From Streptosporangiaceae bacterium (GTDB lineage Bacteria; Actinomycetota; Actinomycetes; Streptosporangiales; Streptosporangiaceae), in NCBI GenBank assembly GCA_030039095.1, contig JASHQP010000024.1:1-5634 (forward strand): a stretch of DNA of 5,634 bases, in the 5' to 3' direction. Made by a program: the position numbers and the translations under genes. Below are positions 4,701-5,634 of this stretch, one piece after another (positions within the stretch are counted from its first letter, which is position 1; the number at the start of each line of letters is the position of its first letter). The notes under the pieces were generated by a model. The model worked only from the letters and a program-made list of their open reading frames with translations, had not been told where the DNA came from and ran no database searches.

Positions 4701-5634
4701 CGGCCGTCGCCGAACTGGCCGACGCGCGCGATGCCCTCGCGTTCACGCTCCCTCCCGAGCGCGAGGCGCACGAACCGCCCGAGGCCAGGGGCGTTGCGCG
4801 GGACGGCGTGGCCATGCTGGTCAGCCGCGGCACAGCCGGCGAGATCAGCCACCACGCGTTCACCGACCTGCCGTCGCTGCTGCTGCCGGGGGATCTGCTC
4901 GTGGTCAACACGTCGGCCACGCTGCCGGCGGCCGTGCGGCCGGCCGATACCCGGCTTACCCAGCCTGACCGGCCTGACCGGCTTACCCGGCCTGCCGGGC
5001 CTGCCGGGCCTGCCGGGCCTGCCGGGCCTGCCGGGCGGACGGTGCCCACCGGGCTCGCCGTGCACTTCTCCACTCCGCTGCCGGACGGGGACTGGCTGGT
5101 CGAGCTGCGTGAAGTCCAGGGCGGCAGCACGGTGCCCTACCACGGCGGATGGCCCGGGCAGGAGCTCGAGCTGCCCGGGCGGCCCGTTCTGGCTCTCGAG
5201 ACGAGATACACGCAGCGGCTCTGGCGTGCCCGGCTGTCCACCGCCGTCGTGCCCTACCTGCTGCGGCGCGGCTCGCCGATCAGGTACTCGTACGTGAGGC
5301 GGCCGTGGCCGATCGAGTCGTACCAGACGGTCTTCGGCACCACCCCGGGCAGTGCGGAGATGCCGAGCGCGAGCCGCCCGTTCACGCACGAGATCGTCGC
5401 CAGGCTGGTGGCGCGCGGCATCACGTTCGCGCCGGTCACCCTGCACACCGGCGTCTCCTCGCTGGAGGGCGACGAAGATCCCTATCCGGAGCCGTTCGAC
5501 GTCCCGCCGGCCACGGCCCGGCTCGTGAACCTGACCAGGCGCAGCGGCGGGCGGGTGATCGCGGTGGGCACGACCGTGGTACGCGCGCTCGAGACCGCCG
5601 CCCGGGTCGACGGCACCGCCCCGGGGCTGGTCTC
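4697..5634 (+). CDS. queA: QueA-family protein (S-adenosylmethionine:tRNA ribosyltransferase-isomerase-like), 3' end cut
   Basis: 312 codons are visible from ATG 4697 and the frame runs off the right edge; QueA proteins are about 340-360 aa. Family landmarks are seen in order: LLPGDLLVVNTSATLPA (62-78), SYQTVFGTTPGSAEMPSASRPFT (208-230), FAPVTLHTGVSS (244-255) and GGRVIAVGTTVVRALETAA (284-302). Canonical QueA moves the ribosyl part of SAM onto preQ1 in tRNA to make epoxyqueuosine. Here several family motifs differ: PTAGLHF is replaced by PSASRPF, GTFQPV by SSLEGDEDP, and the HxMHxE-like stretch by YPEPFDV. The symbol therefore marks the family rather than a proven reaction. Between about residues 83 and 113 sits a Pro/Ala/Gly repeat insertion encoded by 9-bp tandem repeats, in what should be a surface loop. 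GGGGGTGG ahead of the ATG serves as Shine-Dalgarno. It overlaps the SDR gene by 4 bp. Confidence 0.87.
   Translation, partial: MTAVAELADARDALAFTLPPEREAHEPPEARGVARDGVAMLVSRGTAGEISHHAFTDLPSLLLPGDLLVVNTSATLPAAVRPADTRLTQPDRPDRLTRPAGPAGPAGPAGPAGRTVPTGLAVHFSTPLPDGDWLVELREVQGGSTVPYHGGWPGQELELPGRPVLALETRYTQRLWRARLSTAVVPYLLRRGSPIRYSYVRRPWPIESYQTVFGTTPGSAEMPSASRPFTHEIVARLVARGITFAPVTLHTGVSSLEGDEDPYPEPFDVPPATARLVNLTRRSGGRVIAVGTTVVRALETAARVDGTAPGLV
4953..5033. repeat. 9-bp tandem repeat (nine units) coding for a collagen-like stretch
   Basis: Nine consecutive 9-bp units run from 4953. Four are degenerate (GGCTTACCC, AGCCTGACC, GGCCTGACC, GGCTTACCC), followed by five identical GGCCTGCCG units (4989-5033). 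Phased on codons, five perfect CCTGCCGGG copies span 4991-5035 and encode Pro-Ala-Gly five times. Earlier units encode Leu-Thr or Pro-Asp-Arg. The insert uses CCT and CTT codons, which are uncommon in the surrounding gene. This suggests growth by replication slippage rather than selection on the protein. Confidence 0.93.

Noticed and set aside
4953..5035. Tandem repeats as a CRISPR array
   Set aside because: Units are 9 bp, contiguous and without spacers, and lie in frame inside a coding gene.
4402..5446. Minus-strand open frames opposite the SDR and QueA-like genes, with collagen-like Gly-Arg-Pro runs
   Set aside because: The runs are just the antisense reading of the 9-bp repeat. The plus-strand frame has recognisable SDR and QueA motifs.

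Overview
The window is GC-rich DNA (by eye about 70% or more G+C, with almost all third codon positions G or C) with GTG starts, 4-base start/stop overlaps and TANNNT boxes exactly 7 nt before start codons. All of this points to a high-GC actinomycete chromosome. I cannot name the genus. No rRNA, tRNA, insertion sequence or CRISPR array is visible.

Layout: two divergent gene groups meet in a control region at about 3867-3989. Leftwards (minus strand) run a soluble GAF-domain sensor histidine kinase (2667-3866) and its NarL/FixJ-type response regulator (2032-2670), which share a GTGA overlap. Then come a stand-alone ABC ATPase of the ModF-like type (1154-1948), a TSUP/TauE-family membrane permease (306-1064), and a small unrecognised protein (236 to beyond the left edge). 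Rightwards (plus strand) run a classical short-chain dehydrogenase/reductase (3990-4700) and, overlapping by ATGA, a divergent QueA-family protein (4697 to beyond the right edge).

How they may work together: kinase and regulator form a complete cytoplasmic two-component system. The intergenic region between the kinase and the reductase carries a cluster of GGACC/GGTCC half-sites, including a perfect 12-bp palindrome. It is a natural candidate for the operator through which the regulator controls itself and perhaps the SDR-QueA pair. Both divergent genes look leaderless. The ABC ATPase and permease are probably separate units, because each has its own ribosome-binding site and a gap of over 80 bp upstream.

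The oddest features are a 9-bp tandem repeat that writes a collagen-like Pro-Ala-Gly stretch into the QueA-like enzyme, departures of that enzyme from the canonical QueA motifs, and a second in-frame tandem repeat (30 bp) at the N-terminus of the kinase. No wholly new system is proved by the sequence. The SDR/QueA-like pair with its divergent two-component regulator is the best lead.
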